A model generated the notes under the pieces. It saw only the letters and a program-made list of their open reading frames with translations, did no database searches and had not been told where the DNA came from. A program made the translations under genes and the position numbers. Of a DNA stretch of 64,000 bases, positions 44,560 to 55,560 are shown piece after piece (the first letter of the stretch is position 1; the number at the start of each line of letters is the position of its first letter). Source of the stretch: Thysanoteuthis rhombus. Lineage: Eukaryota; Mollusca; Cephalopoda; Oegopsida; Thysanoteuthidae. The DNA is taken from positions 51,300,181 to 51,364,180 of the forward strand of contig OY735218.1 in the NCBI GenBank assembly GCA_963457665.1. The letters are read 5' to 3'.

Positions 44560-44795
44560 GGAGTAGCCAGCCTCACACCCAGCTATGGCGACTGACAAGC
44601 TGTAGGGCTTTTCGGTGACTTTCTCTTTGACGGACTGACTTACAGGACTCTAACTGTCTAGCCATCTATCTATAGCTGGGGTGGACCCATACTGGACCCA
44701 TATTAGTGAAATGAGTGTAAACAACCTTTTCAAAACTTGAACTCAGTCCAGCACTGATAATTCACGTCATTCCACACCTCTAGATATTCTACTTA
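44560..44795 (-). mobile_element. SINE family S5, copy 2
   Basis: GGAGTAGCCAGCCTCACACC, AGCTATGGCGACTGACAAGC, GGACTCTAACTGTCTAGCC and TCAAAACTTGAACTCAGTCC match the longer copy at 50484-50785. The minus-strand head has a B-box-like GACTGAGTTCAAGTTTTGA. Confidence 0.65.
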
Positions 44796-45807
44796 TATTT
44801 GTGTTGAGAATTCATTTTAATTTTTTCCAGCCTTGAATCTGACTGTCATGATAAACACTTGAAGGTTTTCACTGAGGCCAATCAATGACTATAAAGAGAA
44901 TTACATGACAAACAGCTGCCAGATTTTTATTGTGATATTTCAAGAGATGGAAAGTTTTTTTTTTTCATTGTGTAATAGATAATGTTTTGAGACGTATAGA
45001 ACTTTCTTTAAAAAAAAGACTATGTTTTTAATTATGTTTTTCTGAGGCTCTCAAAAATAATCAATATCTTATGAATTTGCTGGATGCTTAAATGTGGTTC
45101 CCAGCTTCTTAATATTTTAGAACCTTATGTTTTTAGGGCAAAACTTGTGATTTAGAAAGCTTTTCTTTGAAGATATTTTCAAAATAATAGATGATTGAAC
45201 CGTCTCTTCCTTATCCTTTTTAAGACTTCTGGAATGCATATATCCTGAGGTATCTATGACTGCAAAGATATATGTTCTGAAGATATCTTTTATAAGTCTA
45301 CACGTACATTTCAATTTGGGTATTAAACACATTGATGGGTTAGTCTGGTTAGGATTGAGGTAGGTCATATACAGAACAATGTTGTTTCGTCTTTTTGTTT
45401 ACCACATTCTATACTTACATTAAGTTTGGATCAAGAGTATTGCACTAAAAAATAAAAGACTATAATTCACCGGGGACTATTGATCAATCTGCTTAGTGAT
45501 AGCTCTCGATAAAGGACTAATCAGTTTCTCTTGCCAGAAATAAACTCACCATTGCATATATTCCTCATTTTATATCCTCTCATATCTAGAGAAAAACTAT
45601 TTCAAATTGGGAATATCTCCCTTGGCTTTTTAACCACGTTCAATCAGCTAAAATTTGAAATCTGAATTTTCACTGTTATAACAAGTCAAATTGATACGAG
45701 TGAACACAAGAATATGTTAGCTAGAATGTCATTCACTATGATAAAGACTGCAAACAAACTAAAAATAGTTTTTTGTTAATATAACTCTGATCTCATATTA
45801 TCAGTAT
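44796..45807. other. No feature recognised
   Basis: A/T-rich DNA without a supported gene or repeat copy. Confidence 0.5.
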
Positions 45808-45855
45808 TATTGAGAACTTTTGGAGATATTGTGTGGATAAACAGATAGATAAACA
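45808..45855 (+). repeat. Rep2 terminal fragment
   Basis: TTGAGAACTTTTGGAGATAT followed by TGTGTGGATAAACAGATAGA is the Rep2 end seen at 58.92 and 60.69 kb, here without the rest of the element. Confidence 0.55.
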
Positions 45856-45968
45856 CGAGTGAACACATATGACTATTTCAACAATGCAAGGAAAGAAAAG
45901 TTACTTAGTCTTTGCATATGTGCATGTGACCGTTGTCACTTTCCGGTATGGATTCCATGTTACCAGAG

Positions 45969-46006
45969 ATTCTCTCTCTCTCTCTCTCTCTCACTCTCTC
46001 TCTCAA
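45969..46006. repeat. (CT)n microsatellite
   Basis: TCTCTC run of about 38 bp with one CA interruption. The overlapping Ser/Leu and Arg/Glu frames on the two strands are translations of it. Confidence 0.95.
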
Positions 46007-46403
46007 ATAGTGTCTTCTTTTCTGCCTTCTTCCAGTGCTAATCAACCTCACACTGGTCAGATGCCATGCCAAAAAGACAGTCTGCATTCTTATTTTGAAA
46101 CTTTCCAACCATAAACATATGAAAAGACTCTTCTAATGCTTTATCTTGTAATGAATGAAATAAAGAGTTGCTTGGAACGATACAAAATAGTGATTAACTT
46201 CGGTCATTATGCTTATACTTACAGCAGTTATTGTATTTATATGTAGAGAAAAAACTGAAACCATATATCATTATACAAGTGTGCATGTGCTTTTGTGTAT
46301 GCATATACTTATGTACAGTTGTTCAACAGGAAATTATATTGACGTGTACATATACAGAAAAAGAGGGAGCTGAATCAACATATCTCTGTACAAATGTGCG
46401 CAT

Positions 46404-46482
46404 GTATGTATGTATGTATATATATATATATATATATTTGTTTATGTTCATTAGTATATATGTGTGTGTGTGTGTGTGTGTA
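46404..46482. repeat. GTAT / TA / TG microsatellite
   Basis: ATGTATGTATGTATGTATAT runs into TA repeats (46419-46437), and after about 20 bp a TATATG-TG repeat (46454-46482). Confidence 0.92.
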
Positions 46483-47577
46483 TATAGTAGTTCAACAGAA
46501 AGTTATTCATTTATTCATAAGAATTGAAAAAAGTTATAAAAAAATGATCTAATCACAATATTCCTCCCTGAGTGAATATTCATTTGCATTTGTAAAGAAT
46601 CTTTCATTCGAAAAAAAACTAATAAATCCATTGGAGGCTTTTTCAATTTGATCCTGATTGAAGAATTTCTTGCCTCGAAAGAATTGGTCGAGATCCTTGA
46701 AAAAAATAGTAATCCTCTCAGGGAGAGGTCAAATGAATAAGTAAAGTGCAATAAAATCTTCATCTATCAACTGATTCAACTCAAGTAAGGGTTATTTTTC
46801 CTCCATTTTTTTCTTTCCAAATTGAGAGTAGATGGTATCATACTGCATAACATTCTTTCTATCCACCAAACTGGCTGCTTGTCGAGTTTTGAATTCACTA
46901 TTTTGAACTTTTCTATATATTCATGTGCATAATTTAAACACCTTTACAGATGTAGCAGACGGTATACTTTGCTGTTACTTTTACTAATACAAATTGCTTA
47001 TCAGCAGGGGGTACAGTTGCCTGGCCTAAAAGTAACATGTGCATGCAAGTAGGTTTTGTCATTCTGAAATTAGGTTCCCACTTCCATAGGAAAAATGGAA
47101 ATGGTATAGGCTGAGTACCAAGTGAAATAACTTTTCTTGAATTGGTGATAGAAACAGGTTTCAGAAACTAGGAACGCAGTAATACCTACATTAGTACGTA
47201 TTGAACATATTAAAAACTGGAAATTGAGAAGAAGGTATATACTGTTCCTTTGCGTAACACACTATTTCTATCAGTGATTTGAACAAAGAGAATAAGAGGA
47301 CAAAGGTATTTCAAGTAACAATAACAAAGGGTTTATGCATATTAGAAATTAGATAGATATATTTGAATGACCAACGAGTAGAAAGTGTTGAATTGAGGGA
47401 ATATGAAAAAAGCTTTAAGTAGTTGTAAGTGTTCATTGCATGTGCTTAATAAGAAGGCATGAAAAGTACAAGTTTTAGGTGTAGACTTACTAGAGAAGTG
47501 TTTTCTTTGTATAATGTTCTTTCTGGTTTAAGTGACAATGAGACGTACTGAGTGATGAGAAATGAATCAAATGGAAG
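46483..47577. other. No gene supported
   Basis: A short plus-strand frame at about 46605-46737 reads KSIGGFFNLILIEEFLASKE then LVEILEKNSNPLRERSNE to a TAA. It is more protein-like than its surroundings but unrecognised. Nothing else stands out. Confidence 0.4.
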
Positions 47578-48160
47578 GTGCTGCTGTAGTCTCTCAGTAG
47601 AAACAGTCACATGACCAAGGTCTTTTGACAGCATGCCATGTTGGGGGTGAACAATTCAACATTGAGAAAAGGGGTGATCAATGAATAAGTTACTTTTGTA
47701 GTTGTAGCTTTGGGTAGCGATCAATAAAAAAGAAGCTTTACTCACACCTTGAGTTTGTGAAATGGAGATCTGGTTTTTTTCTGAATTTTTCAAGTTTAAA
47801 CAGGGGCGAAAGCTGCATTTTGCAACTTTGTGATAAAAAGAACGTTTTAGAAAATATTTTTTTGTTAATGATTGTAACAAAAGCAAAATAGTAAGAACAT
47901 GCTGTTACTATGAAGGAAATCATATCTGTCTTCTGAGCAGTGATATATATGGTTTGAGAATCTCAGTCAATATTATACCAACTTGTTGGGCAGAAATCAC
48001 TAAAGAGCCTGAATTTTTTTTTTTCAAAAGAAGCTTTTCTAGACATAATAAAGGATGAATGCTTAAACGTTCCCCCTTTTTACCCTGAACGTTAAACATA
48101 TAGATAGCTAGCCAGGCAGAACCACTTCAGAATTGAAGAAGCCTATGTTGACGCAGAGAA
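47578..48160 (-). repeat. Rep1, copy 9, with internal insert
   Basis: On the plus strand the copy begins CTCTCAGTAGAAACAGTCAC and has GACAGCATGCCATGTTGGGG and AATGAATAAGTTACTTTTG. It breaks after GGGTAGCGATCAATAAA (47714-47730). It resumes at GGGCAGAAATCACTAAA (47989-48005) and runs on to TCTAGACATAATAAAGG and GAAGCCTATGTTGACG. The same 17-bp block borders the 258-bp insert on both sides, as a long target duplication or a recombination between copies would give. The insert itself has no terminal structure that I see. Confidence 0.8.
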
Positions 48161-49130
48161 AATTTAATGTATGAAAGAATAGGCTTTATGTGAATGTATA
48201 TAAGACATATTAAATATATGAAGTGATTTGATATTGAAACAATTGAAAGCAGAAGATAATTTTCCTGAGACTTAAAAATGTATTTTGACTTCGTACTGGT
48301 TAACAAATTTGGAATGTTTAAACAAGAAAATAATCATTACTATGATATTCATCATCATTACTGGCATCAGTGTCGAAATTATTTCCAACTTGTGCCAATA
48401 ATGAATAAAGAAGCTAAAAAACTGGGAAAATGTGAGTCAGATAATGAATATGAGTAACCTGCTAGCCAGTAAAACAAATTTCTAAAGGCAAAATTACGCA
48501 CCTTTTTCTCAAAGAAAAAAAAGATTTGGCAACCAAATTGAACCATCAGAAAGAGAGGATGATTTTTTTCTTTTTACAGTGCACTTTCCTCGCTCTAATG
48601 ATTTGAAGGTGTTGTACAAGAAAAATGTCACCAATTTTTTATTTCTAATTGGTGGAGAAAAAGGGTGATCATCAATCTATTTCAATTGTTCTGAACTTGA
48701 AAATTCTTAGATCCGGTTCAATTATTTTGCTTCAGATTTTGTAAGATTTGAATGCAATGGTGTAGTCTTACTTTGGTTTGCTGGGTGAATAGCATTCCCT
48801 CACAATCTGTACAATTAAAATCCTCATTCTCTAGCTGTTTGTGCCTTGAAATGAACAGTGATAATGCATTATAACTATACATACTGAATCAACATATCTT
48901 AAAACCACCCAACTGTTGAGGCTTTCTTTGCTCAGTGGATTGCTCCACTTTCTAGAGCAGGCAGCCCTGTATTTCCACACTTCTTCTTTGATTGCCACAT
49001 TAGTTTTCAAAAATAAATAAGTGAAGAACCAAGGAATTTTTAATCAGTCTTATGAATAGGACAATTCATTGAAGAGAGCATTCTGTGAAGGAAGAGGCAT
49101 TATATATATAAATAGAAAGGCATCCCAAAA
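48161..49130. other. No feature recognised
   Basis: A/T-rich DNA. No supported gene or repeat copy. Confidence 0.5.
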
Positions 49131-49146
49131 GCATATATATATATAT

Positions 49147-49204
<58 letters not shown>
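49131..49204. repeat. (TA)n microsatellite
   Basis: About 74 bp of TA repeats with one GA interruption near 49148. The minus-strand Tyr/Ile frame is an artefact. Confidence 0.95.
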
Positions 49205-49206
<2 letters not shown>

Positions 49207-49902
49207 CAAAAAATATAACTCATGGTGATACCCAGATGTCATATGCATTCAAACATATCACTCTTTTTTGAATGAGGTCATAATAGTATATAGGAAATTC
49301 CATTTAGGAATCTATACTGTAAAGAAGATAGCATATACTTATATAAGCATGGCAACAGGCTGCATAATCATGACCTGTGTATAAAGTGAATTAAAAAGTT
49401 TAATAGCAGCTTGTGATCTTTCTTTCTTTCTCTGGCCAATGATCTTCTAGACATAAAGACAACTAAACTGATTCTGGTTCTGGTTGAGAGATCTTTATTT
49501 GGATCTATAATGGAGAATGTAAAGAAAGAGAGATCGAACAAGGGATGGAGTTTCTTCTACTGTAATTGTCTGGATCGAACAATGAATGAGCCCTCTTTAT
49601 ACCATTGCATCTGACCGCTTATGGTAATACGGTTTGAGTGCTCGAGTGCTTGAAAGGCAGGACAAACAAATGACTCAGTCTAGCACAAAGCATCCATTGA
49701 GAATTAGAAGTTTTTCATACTTTAGTACTTACCAAGTGTTATTTTAGGAATAAAGTGTTGTGATAAACTAAGAAAAGCTTACTAAATATCTGTATAGCTT
49801 CTTTCACTGTAAAGAATAAACTCCTTTTTTAGAAATGCAATTTCTATCCACAAGGCGTCTTGACAAGATTTGACTTTAGATTTAAGAAAAGTCATTTACA
49901 TT
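49205..49902. other. No feature recognised
   Basis: A/T-rich DNA with no supported gene or repeat copy. Confidence 0.5.
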
Positions 49903-50237
49903 CTGACTTTTGCCTGGTCAATCCAATCTCTTTTACCATCTTTGATATAATCACAACACTCCAGCTGATCTATTCTACAGCCTTCTTCAGGTGTAATATG
50001 TAATAAATGTGAAGAAATCTTTTTGCTTTGCTATACCAGAGAAAGAGATATATAAAACAGCATGAACTAGACAAGTTTTTTGCTCTGCTATACCTGAAAA
50101 GAGAGTGGAAAAAGAGGCTTTCTTTTCTTATCAAAATTACATATTACACCTAAAGAAGGCTGAGGAACAGATCGGCTGAAATGGTATGTTAACATAACTG
50201 ATAGGAAAAAGGGATTGGATTGTCCAAACAAAAGTAA
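49903..50237. mobile_element. Rep5 fold-back (long inverted repeat) element
   Basis: Two arms of about 105 bp are inverted copies of each other: 49903-50006 and 50134-50237. Paired blocks include CAATCCAATCTCTTTTACC with GGGATTGGATTG, CAGCTGATCTATTC with AACAGATCGGCTGA, and GCCTTCTTCAGGTGTAATAT with ATATTACACCTAAAGAAGGC. Arm identity is about 75 percent by eye. The spacer of about 127 bp holds a duplicated TTTTTGCT(T/C)TGCTATACC. No coding capacity. Confidence 0.75.
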
Positions 50238-50483
50238 GATCTGGCATCGTTCTAGAATTGGCTTTGTCTACTGCAGAAAATGAAAGGAATCCAATGCACC
50301 ACTGAAAAGTATATATTGATTTGTAGTTTCAGGAATAATGAAAGCATCAAAACTTTCTGACAAGGAATTAGTCTTGTGCTGTCAATCAGGTGTCAGTAAT
50401 GATTCTTTCAAAAGCAGTACAAGAATTTTGTTGTTTATTCTTGTAGGCTCATTCTTGTAGTTGCGAGTAGGTTTTTGTACAGG

Positions 50484-50785
50484 GTGGAGTTGCTGGCCCC
50501 CCATGCCCAATCCTCCTCCTTTACCCAGGGCCAGCTATGCCAACTGCCAAGCTGTAGGTTTTTCTGTCAGAGTAACTTTCTCTTAGGTGGATTGTCTTAC
50601 TGCCTGAGGGGCTCCAACTGCCCTGCTATCTATTCAAAGCTGGGAAGGAGAGTGGAGTCACACTTTTCCAAAGGTCACTAATGTGAAGTAGATGGAAACA
50701 GCCTCAGACGGAACTTGAACTTGGTCGGCCAATTCAGTTTGCCATGCCAGTAACTGTAACTGTCATGCCACTCTGCATCTTTGTG
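50484..50785 (-). mobile_element. SINE family S5, copy 3 (longest)
   Basis: On the plus strand: GCCAGCTATGCCAACTGCCA, GTAACTTTCTCTTAGGTGG, GGGGCTCCAACTGCCCTGC and CAGACGGAACTTGAACTTGG. On the minus strand this becomes a tRNA-like head with AGTGGCATGACAGTTACAG as a weak A-box region and CCAAGTTCAAGTTCC as B-box. It is less A/T-rich than the surroundings. The 68-codon plus-strand frame is repeat translation. Confidence 0.65.
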
Positions 50786-50918
50786 TTTGAAATTTTTTGG
50801 CAATCGGAAAAACTGACAACTGAGTTGAATCACAGCTGATTCCAATGGCTTCAACTATTCTAGGCAATTTTTTGGAAACACAGGATCTGCAATCATCAGG
50901 AAGTTCCTGACCTTTCTA

Positions 50919-51300
50919 ATCCAGGTTCCAATCGGTTTTTAAGCTGGTGTGACTAACTATGAATGTATCATATATACAGACTACCTATATAGCTAGAGGG
51001 CTAAAAATTTGTATATTCACTCTTTATCATGTCTAGAAAAATATTTTTGCCCCTCCCCCTTCCTAGTAGGTTTTTCGAGAGGGTATCAATTGGCAATATA
51101 GGTTCATTCTTAATTGATCCATTAGTTTGTGTCTCCCTTTTTTTTTTTAGATTAACACTTTTGTAGTGATCACTGTCCCTAAAAGGCAAGGGAAATAACT
51201 TATTAATTGATCACTTCTCTTTTCAAATTTTTCATTTGATCACCCCCAACAAGACATTGGTGGCATGATGGTTCCTATCAAGTGACTGAACAGACCTGCC
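50919..51300 (+). repeat. Rep1, copy 10
   Basis: Plus-strand copy lacking the first 30-40 bp: AGCTAGAGGGCTAAAAATTT, CACTCTTTATCATGTCTAGA, ATTGGCAATATAGGTTCATT, TAGTGATCACTGTCC, TTAATTGATCAC and CATGATGGTTCCTATCAAGT. Confidence 0.87.
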
Positions 51301-51314
51301 ACCTTTCATATTAA

Positions 51315-51541
51315 TTACATAGACTGAACAAATTGGCTCTGAAGCTGTAAATACTGGTGGGGCATGTTGGAATCAATGTGTGAAGTTATTCCAAGAGAAG
51401 ATATTCTTGTGTTGTCATCTTGGTTTTCTGGCTGTTCTGTTGGATAACTGTCACCAAAGCTTTTCATACGTTCATGAAGAGCAAAGACAGTCAGCCAACT
51501 TCGGCACAAAACCACATGAATTAAACTCCTGATGAGGATAA
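51315..51541 (-). CDS. Candidate terminal exon, unknown protein
   Basis: On the minus strand TAACTTTTATCCTCATCAG is a good 3' splice-site-like sequence (AG at 51543-51542). The frame that follows reads SLIHVVLCRSWLTVFALHER, then MKSFGDSYPTEQPENQDDNT and SHIDSNMPHQYLQLQSQF, to a TAA at 51315. A hydrophobic start followed by a polar tail rich in Gln, Asn, Asp and Ser is typical of a real protein C-terminus, and codon use looks non-random. I do not recognise the family. The open frame extends upstream to 51578 without the acceptor. The stop lies just 15 bp from Rep1 copy 10. Confidence 0.35.
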
Positions 51542-51578
51542 AAGTTATCATTAGAGGCTCAATCAGAGCTTGAAACAA

Positions 51579-52427
51579 TTGCTTATGACAGTGTCAGAAG
51601 GTCTGATAATGATTTTTAAATGTTAGATATTATTCTATTTGCTCAACAGATGGAGACTAATCCTTTCATAATCCATGTTCTACACAGCAGTGTCTAAAAT
51701 GGTTTGGAAAAATTAATCACACTGTGAACCTGTATTAGATTTTTATTTAGGAAAGAACAATTCATTCTTAAGGTAAGTCAAGTTATTGAATTTAGAACAG
51801 AACTTATCATGTTTTCATCCAAACAAAAAAAGATTGCTTAAGTTGGCTCAGGAATAGGAAAAAGGAACACAAATGCCAAAAACTGATATACTAAAGACCA
51901 ACGTTAGGAATTAATAATCAGTCATAATTTTCCTTTCAGATACCCAACATGGTTAGTTTCTTATTATAGCACAGAAAAATTTGTAAAATGAATCAAGAAA
52001 AGAAAAAGCTGACATAAAAGAAAAAATCACATCTTTTGCTTCATTATTTTTATGAGTAGAATAAAATTAGCATTCAAAAAATAGCTGGAAGCTCAGCAGA
52101 CATCTCTGACAAAGTTTCTTATCTGGGCCAAAATATCTTTTGAAAGATCTCTAACATTGTTTTTAAATGAATTAAATTATTTTGTAAAGAATCTAACAAA
52201 ATGTTTGGCCATTTTTCTTTTCTTTGCTGATTTTTTTTCTTTAAATACAGCAATTTAGGTTTTTAATTTTTTTTTTAATTTATTGATGTATTGACAAATT
52301 CTGATGACAATTTCAGTCAAAAACACGGGACATCTTTTCAAATAAAGCAAAAGGATAAATAACATACTCAGGCTATTTGAAATTTTTAGATAAAGGCTTT
52401 TCAATGTTGATATTTTCTTATTGGTTT
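51579..52427. other. No feature recognised
   Basis: A/T-rich DNA with T runs at 52228-52237 and 52267-52280. Confidence 0.5.
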
Positions 52428-53464
52428 GAAACTCTCAACCAAAACCATCAACAAAACGTGTCAAGACATGTTTCTTCAATTTTTAAGTTGGTCTGGCTGG
52501 CTCGCTGTATGCATCAAGCACCAATGGAGTAAATGGGCTGAAATTTACAACATTCAGTCTCTAGGAAAAAGACACAAACATCCAAATCAAAAAGACAGTC
52601 CTAAAAAAGTTAAGCCCTTACTCCTACCTAATAAAACGAATCTCTATGAAACCCCTAAAAAGAAGAAATCATGCAAAGAATCACCCTAGAATGGCAAGTT
52701 TTTGGTAGAACAAACACAACTTTTGAGAAGAAGAAAATCCCATTAGTTTCGAAAAGAAAGATCAACAACCAATACATCCCTCCAATAGTCACCTATGGAG
52801 CAGAAACATGGAACTTGACCAAAAGACTAACCCTCAAACTGAGAATCATGCAATTTTCACATGAGAAAATCATTATCAACATCACATAGAGATTCTATAA
52901 AACAGCACAGTGTATTAGAGAGAAAACAGGAGACAGGGATATCATAAAATCCATTAGAAAAACTCAAATTGCCAAGGGTTGGTCATGTTACAAGAATGAT
53001 AGATTCCCGATGGACATCACAGCTCACAATATGGATCCCCAGCAATCAAATGCAAAATATGAATTGGTATAACGAACTACACAAGTTCAGAAAATATTGG
53101 TTCCCACAATGCCCACGTCAGAGAGGTCTGGCAAATCCTTGGGAAGGTCTATGTATAACAACAGATGCTAAAAGGCTGATGATAATGATGTCTTGAAAAT
53201 TTTTTTTTAAAATCCCCTGTGAATAGGTTTTGAGTTGGAGGTTCAATTTGCAATGTAACTTTATGCCAAATTGATCTCTTAGTTTGTTTCTCAAAAATTC
53301 AGATATTTTTTGTCATTATTAATCAACAAAAGGTGAGAGAAGTAACTTATCCATTGGTCATTCCTTTTTTTCAGTTTTCGAATTGATCATCCCAACACTA
53401 TCATGCTGCCTGAATACATTGGTCATGTTTTGGTTTCTATTTAGTTAAAAACCAGACGTGTTTT
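52428..53464 (+). repeat. Rep1, copy 11, interrupted by an RTE fragment
   Basis: The left part (52428-52565) is GAAACTCTCAACCAAAACC, GTCTGGCTGGCTCGCTG and CATTCAGTCTCTAGG. The right part (53191-53464) resumes at TCTTGAAAATTTTTTTTTAA and has GGTTCAATTTGCAATGTAAC, TCATGCTGCCTGAATACATT and TTGGTTTCTATTTAGTTA. TCTAGGAAAA (52560-52569) and TCTTGAAAA (53191-53199) at the junctions could be the LINE's target duplication. Confidence 0.88.
52566..53190 (+). mobile_element. RTE LINE 3' fragment nested in Rep1
   Basis: The copy starts at the HTTIKIENTELEKV-equivalent, then an LGQRISMK-like block and TLEWQVFGRTNTTFEKKKIP (52677-52735). VTYGAETWNLTKRLTLKLRI with MQFSHEKIIINIT (52790-52886) is the best-preserved TYGAETW block in the window. 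Next come TGDRDIIKSIRK, GHVTRMIDSRWTSQLT (52979-53025), and a WYNELHKFRKYW tail (53060-53102), ending at GCTGATGATAATGATG. The frames at 52426-52689, 52671-52889 and 52969-53196 are pieces of this one copy, separated by shifts. Confidence 0.9.
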
Positions 53465-53518
53465 ACTCAATTATTATTGCTGTTTTTTCATCATAATACT
53501 GAGTTCAGTCCTAAGAGA

Positions 53519-53872
53519 TCATCATCATGTGTGTCATAGAGCCAGTAATGTCTGAACTTGTCATGCTATTGTATATTTTGCCAGCTACAGTTTCACTTAT
53601 GATCTCTTAGAATCCATTGTGTGGATTATGATGACGTTCATGCTATACGACCATTGCCATTTAAATTTTCTGATGAGTTCTATAATATCTCTTACCCTTT
53701 TTTTTCTTTTATACACTATGCTGTTTCATGGTCTCTCCATTTGATGTTGAGCATGATTCTCTACATTGCATGTCCCATGGTTCTCAGTTTAAGGGTCAAT
53801 CTTTTGGTAAGGTTCTATGCTTCCACTCCATAGATGTCTATAGAGAGGATGCATTGGTTGTATACCTTTTCC
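53519..53872 (-). mobile_element. RTE LINE 3' fragment
   Basis: ATCATCATC then GTGTGTCATAGAGCCAGTAA, GTCTGAACTTGTCATGCTAT, TGACGTTCATGCTATACGAC, GATGTTGAGCATGATTCTCT and GATGCATTGGTTGTATACCT give the ordered antisense of the RTE C-terminus. It begins only about 55 bp after Rep1 copy 11. The 3' terminal 60 bp are missing. Confidence 0.82.
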
Positions 53873-54064
53873 AGGATTAGACAGCATAAAATTGAAAGTA
53901 AAGAAGATTTCAACTTGCATCCCAATTAGGTATATTTTTATGATTATTCTTGGAACATTACTTAATTCTGTCCCTCTTTAAATGTACTTTGAGGTTTTTT
54001 TCCCTTGTAACTCATCTGAAATTTCTGTTTTCTCCCATTGCTTCCTAGTCTATTTTTATTATTT

Positions 54065-54460
54065 GAAACCATCAACTAAGATATTTACCATAAGTTTCTT
54101 CAGTTTTCAAGTGGAGCTGGCTGGCTATGTACATTTAATGCGTACAGAACATACCAATTAAGCTAGAAAGCTGAAAATTTAAAAATCTATCATGTCTTTA
54201 AAAAAAGGTTGTTTTTTCTTCAAAATTCCGCAAAAAATAGGTTTTTAGGAGGCGGTTAAATCTCTAATGTACGTTTATGCTGAATTAGTCCCTCGTTTGT
54301 GTCCAGCTTCATTTTTAGTGATCCAACAAAAGGCAAGATGAGAAATGTATTCATTGATCACCTCTGTTTCCCAATTTTCTAATTGATCTCCCCCAACAGG
54401 GCATGCTGTCAAAAGGTGTTGGTTGTGAGACAGTTTTTATTAAGTAACTAACCAGACCTG
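54065..54460 (+). repeat. Rep1, copy 12
   Basis: Near full-length plus-strand copy: GAAACCATCAACTAAG, GTTTCTTCAGTTTTCAAGTG, GAGCTGGCTGGCTATG, GTCCCTCGTTTGTGTCCAGC, TCATTGATCACC, CAGGGCATGCTGTCAAAAGG and GTAACTAACCAGACCTGA. Confidence 0.88.
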
Positions 54461-55185
54461 ACTCTTTCCTATTTGAATCTTTATATATCTTGTGTCTTAT
54501 TGAATTATTGCAGTATCATTTGCATATATATTCTTCTCCAATGTTTGTCAATGCCCTTCTCTCACTCTGAGATCAATCAGAGAAGAGGTACCTGTGCAGA
54601 TGGGCACCTGGTGATGATTGTTCAGCACAACAAATCAAGGGTTTCTGTAATATCCTCAAGATAAACACTGTTGGATTAAGTAAATCCCTCAGTCGCTATA
54701 CTGCTTCTCTTTCAAGTCTAATCCCCTCCTTGACATGAAAGTAATATCCAGATATAATATCAATAAAGCACCTGATCCTCTTCAAGAGTGTTTTCAAAGA
54801 GTTTCATCCCACAATGGAATATTAGAATTACGGATCATCCAGTGCAGCCATTGATTGCATCTGGAGGCTTGATTTGGAACTTTATTTACTGCATTTATAT
54901 CTTTCCCAAAGTCTCTCAATTTTTGATAACTTCTGCCATTTACTTATAAAATCCCTGGGATGTGTCGGGTAACATAATGGTTAATTGAAGTTCATGTTAT
55001 AGTAAGGTTCTTTCGAAAGGCATAAATCTGCTTCTCCCTGTCCTCATTCTCATCAAAAGATGATCGTGTCTCATCACTTGCATGTCATGGAGAAGAGAGT
55101 GGGTTAGTGAACACCTGGACAAGCTACTTTCCTATAGGCTGTAAAATAAAATTCAAATAGTGTAATTTTAAAGTACTTGTAAAGT
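54461..55185. other. No gene recognised
   Basis: A moderately G/C-richer stretch. GTGTCGGGTAACATAATGG (54961-54979) is slightly A-box-like but lacks a good B-box. No supported feature. Confidence 0.4.
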
Positions 55186-55249
55186 ATCATTGGTAGTGGT
55201 GGTGGTGGTGGTGGTGATGGTGGTGGTAGTGATGATGATGATGATGATG
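55186..55249. repeat. GGT / GAT triplet repeat
   Basis: GGTGGTGGTGGTGGTGGTGA passes into GATGATGATGATGATGAT. Unlike the RTE tails it has no LINE sequence attached. The minus-strand poly-Ser/Pro frame is an artefact. Confidence 0.9.
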
Positions 55250-55434
55250 TAGAATATTCAAGAACTTGTTTCAAATAAACATGGCTCAAGAGCGCAAAAA
55301 ATTGATTCAGAGAAGATAAAACTACATGAAGTGAAAATTTCCTTAAAAAGTATCTCAGAAAAACAGATGAAATAAAATGAATCAATCACTGTGTAAGGTG
55401 ATGATTTTAAGGTGGTGTGCAAATAAATATTGAG

Positions 55435-55436
<2 letters not shown>

Positions 55437-55488
<52 letters not shown>

Positions 55489-55520
55489 CATATGTATATA
55501 CCTTTATTCATATTTATATT

Positions 55521-55558
<38 letters not shown>
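55437..55558. repeat. Two (TA)n tracts
   Basis: TA tracts at 55437-55485 and 55525-55558, separated by about 40 bp. Tyr/Ile frames on both strands are artefacts. Confidence 0.95.
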
Positions 55559-55560
<2 letters not shown>

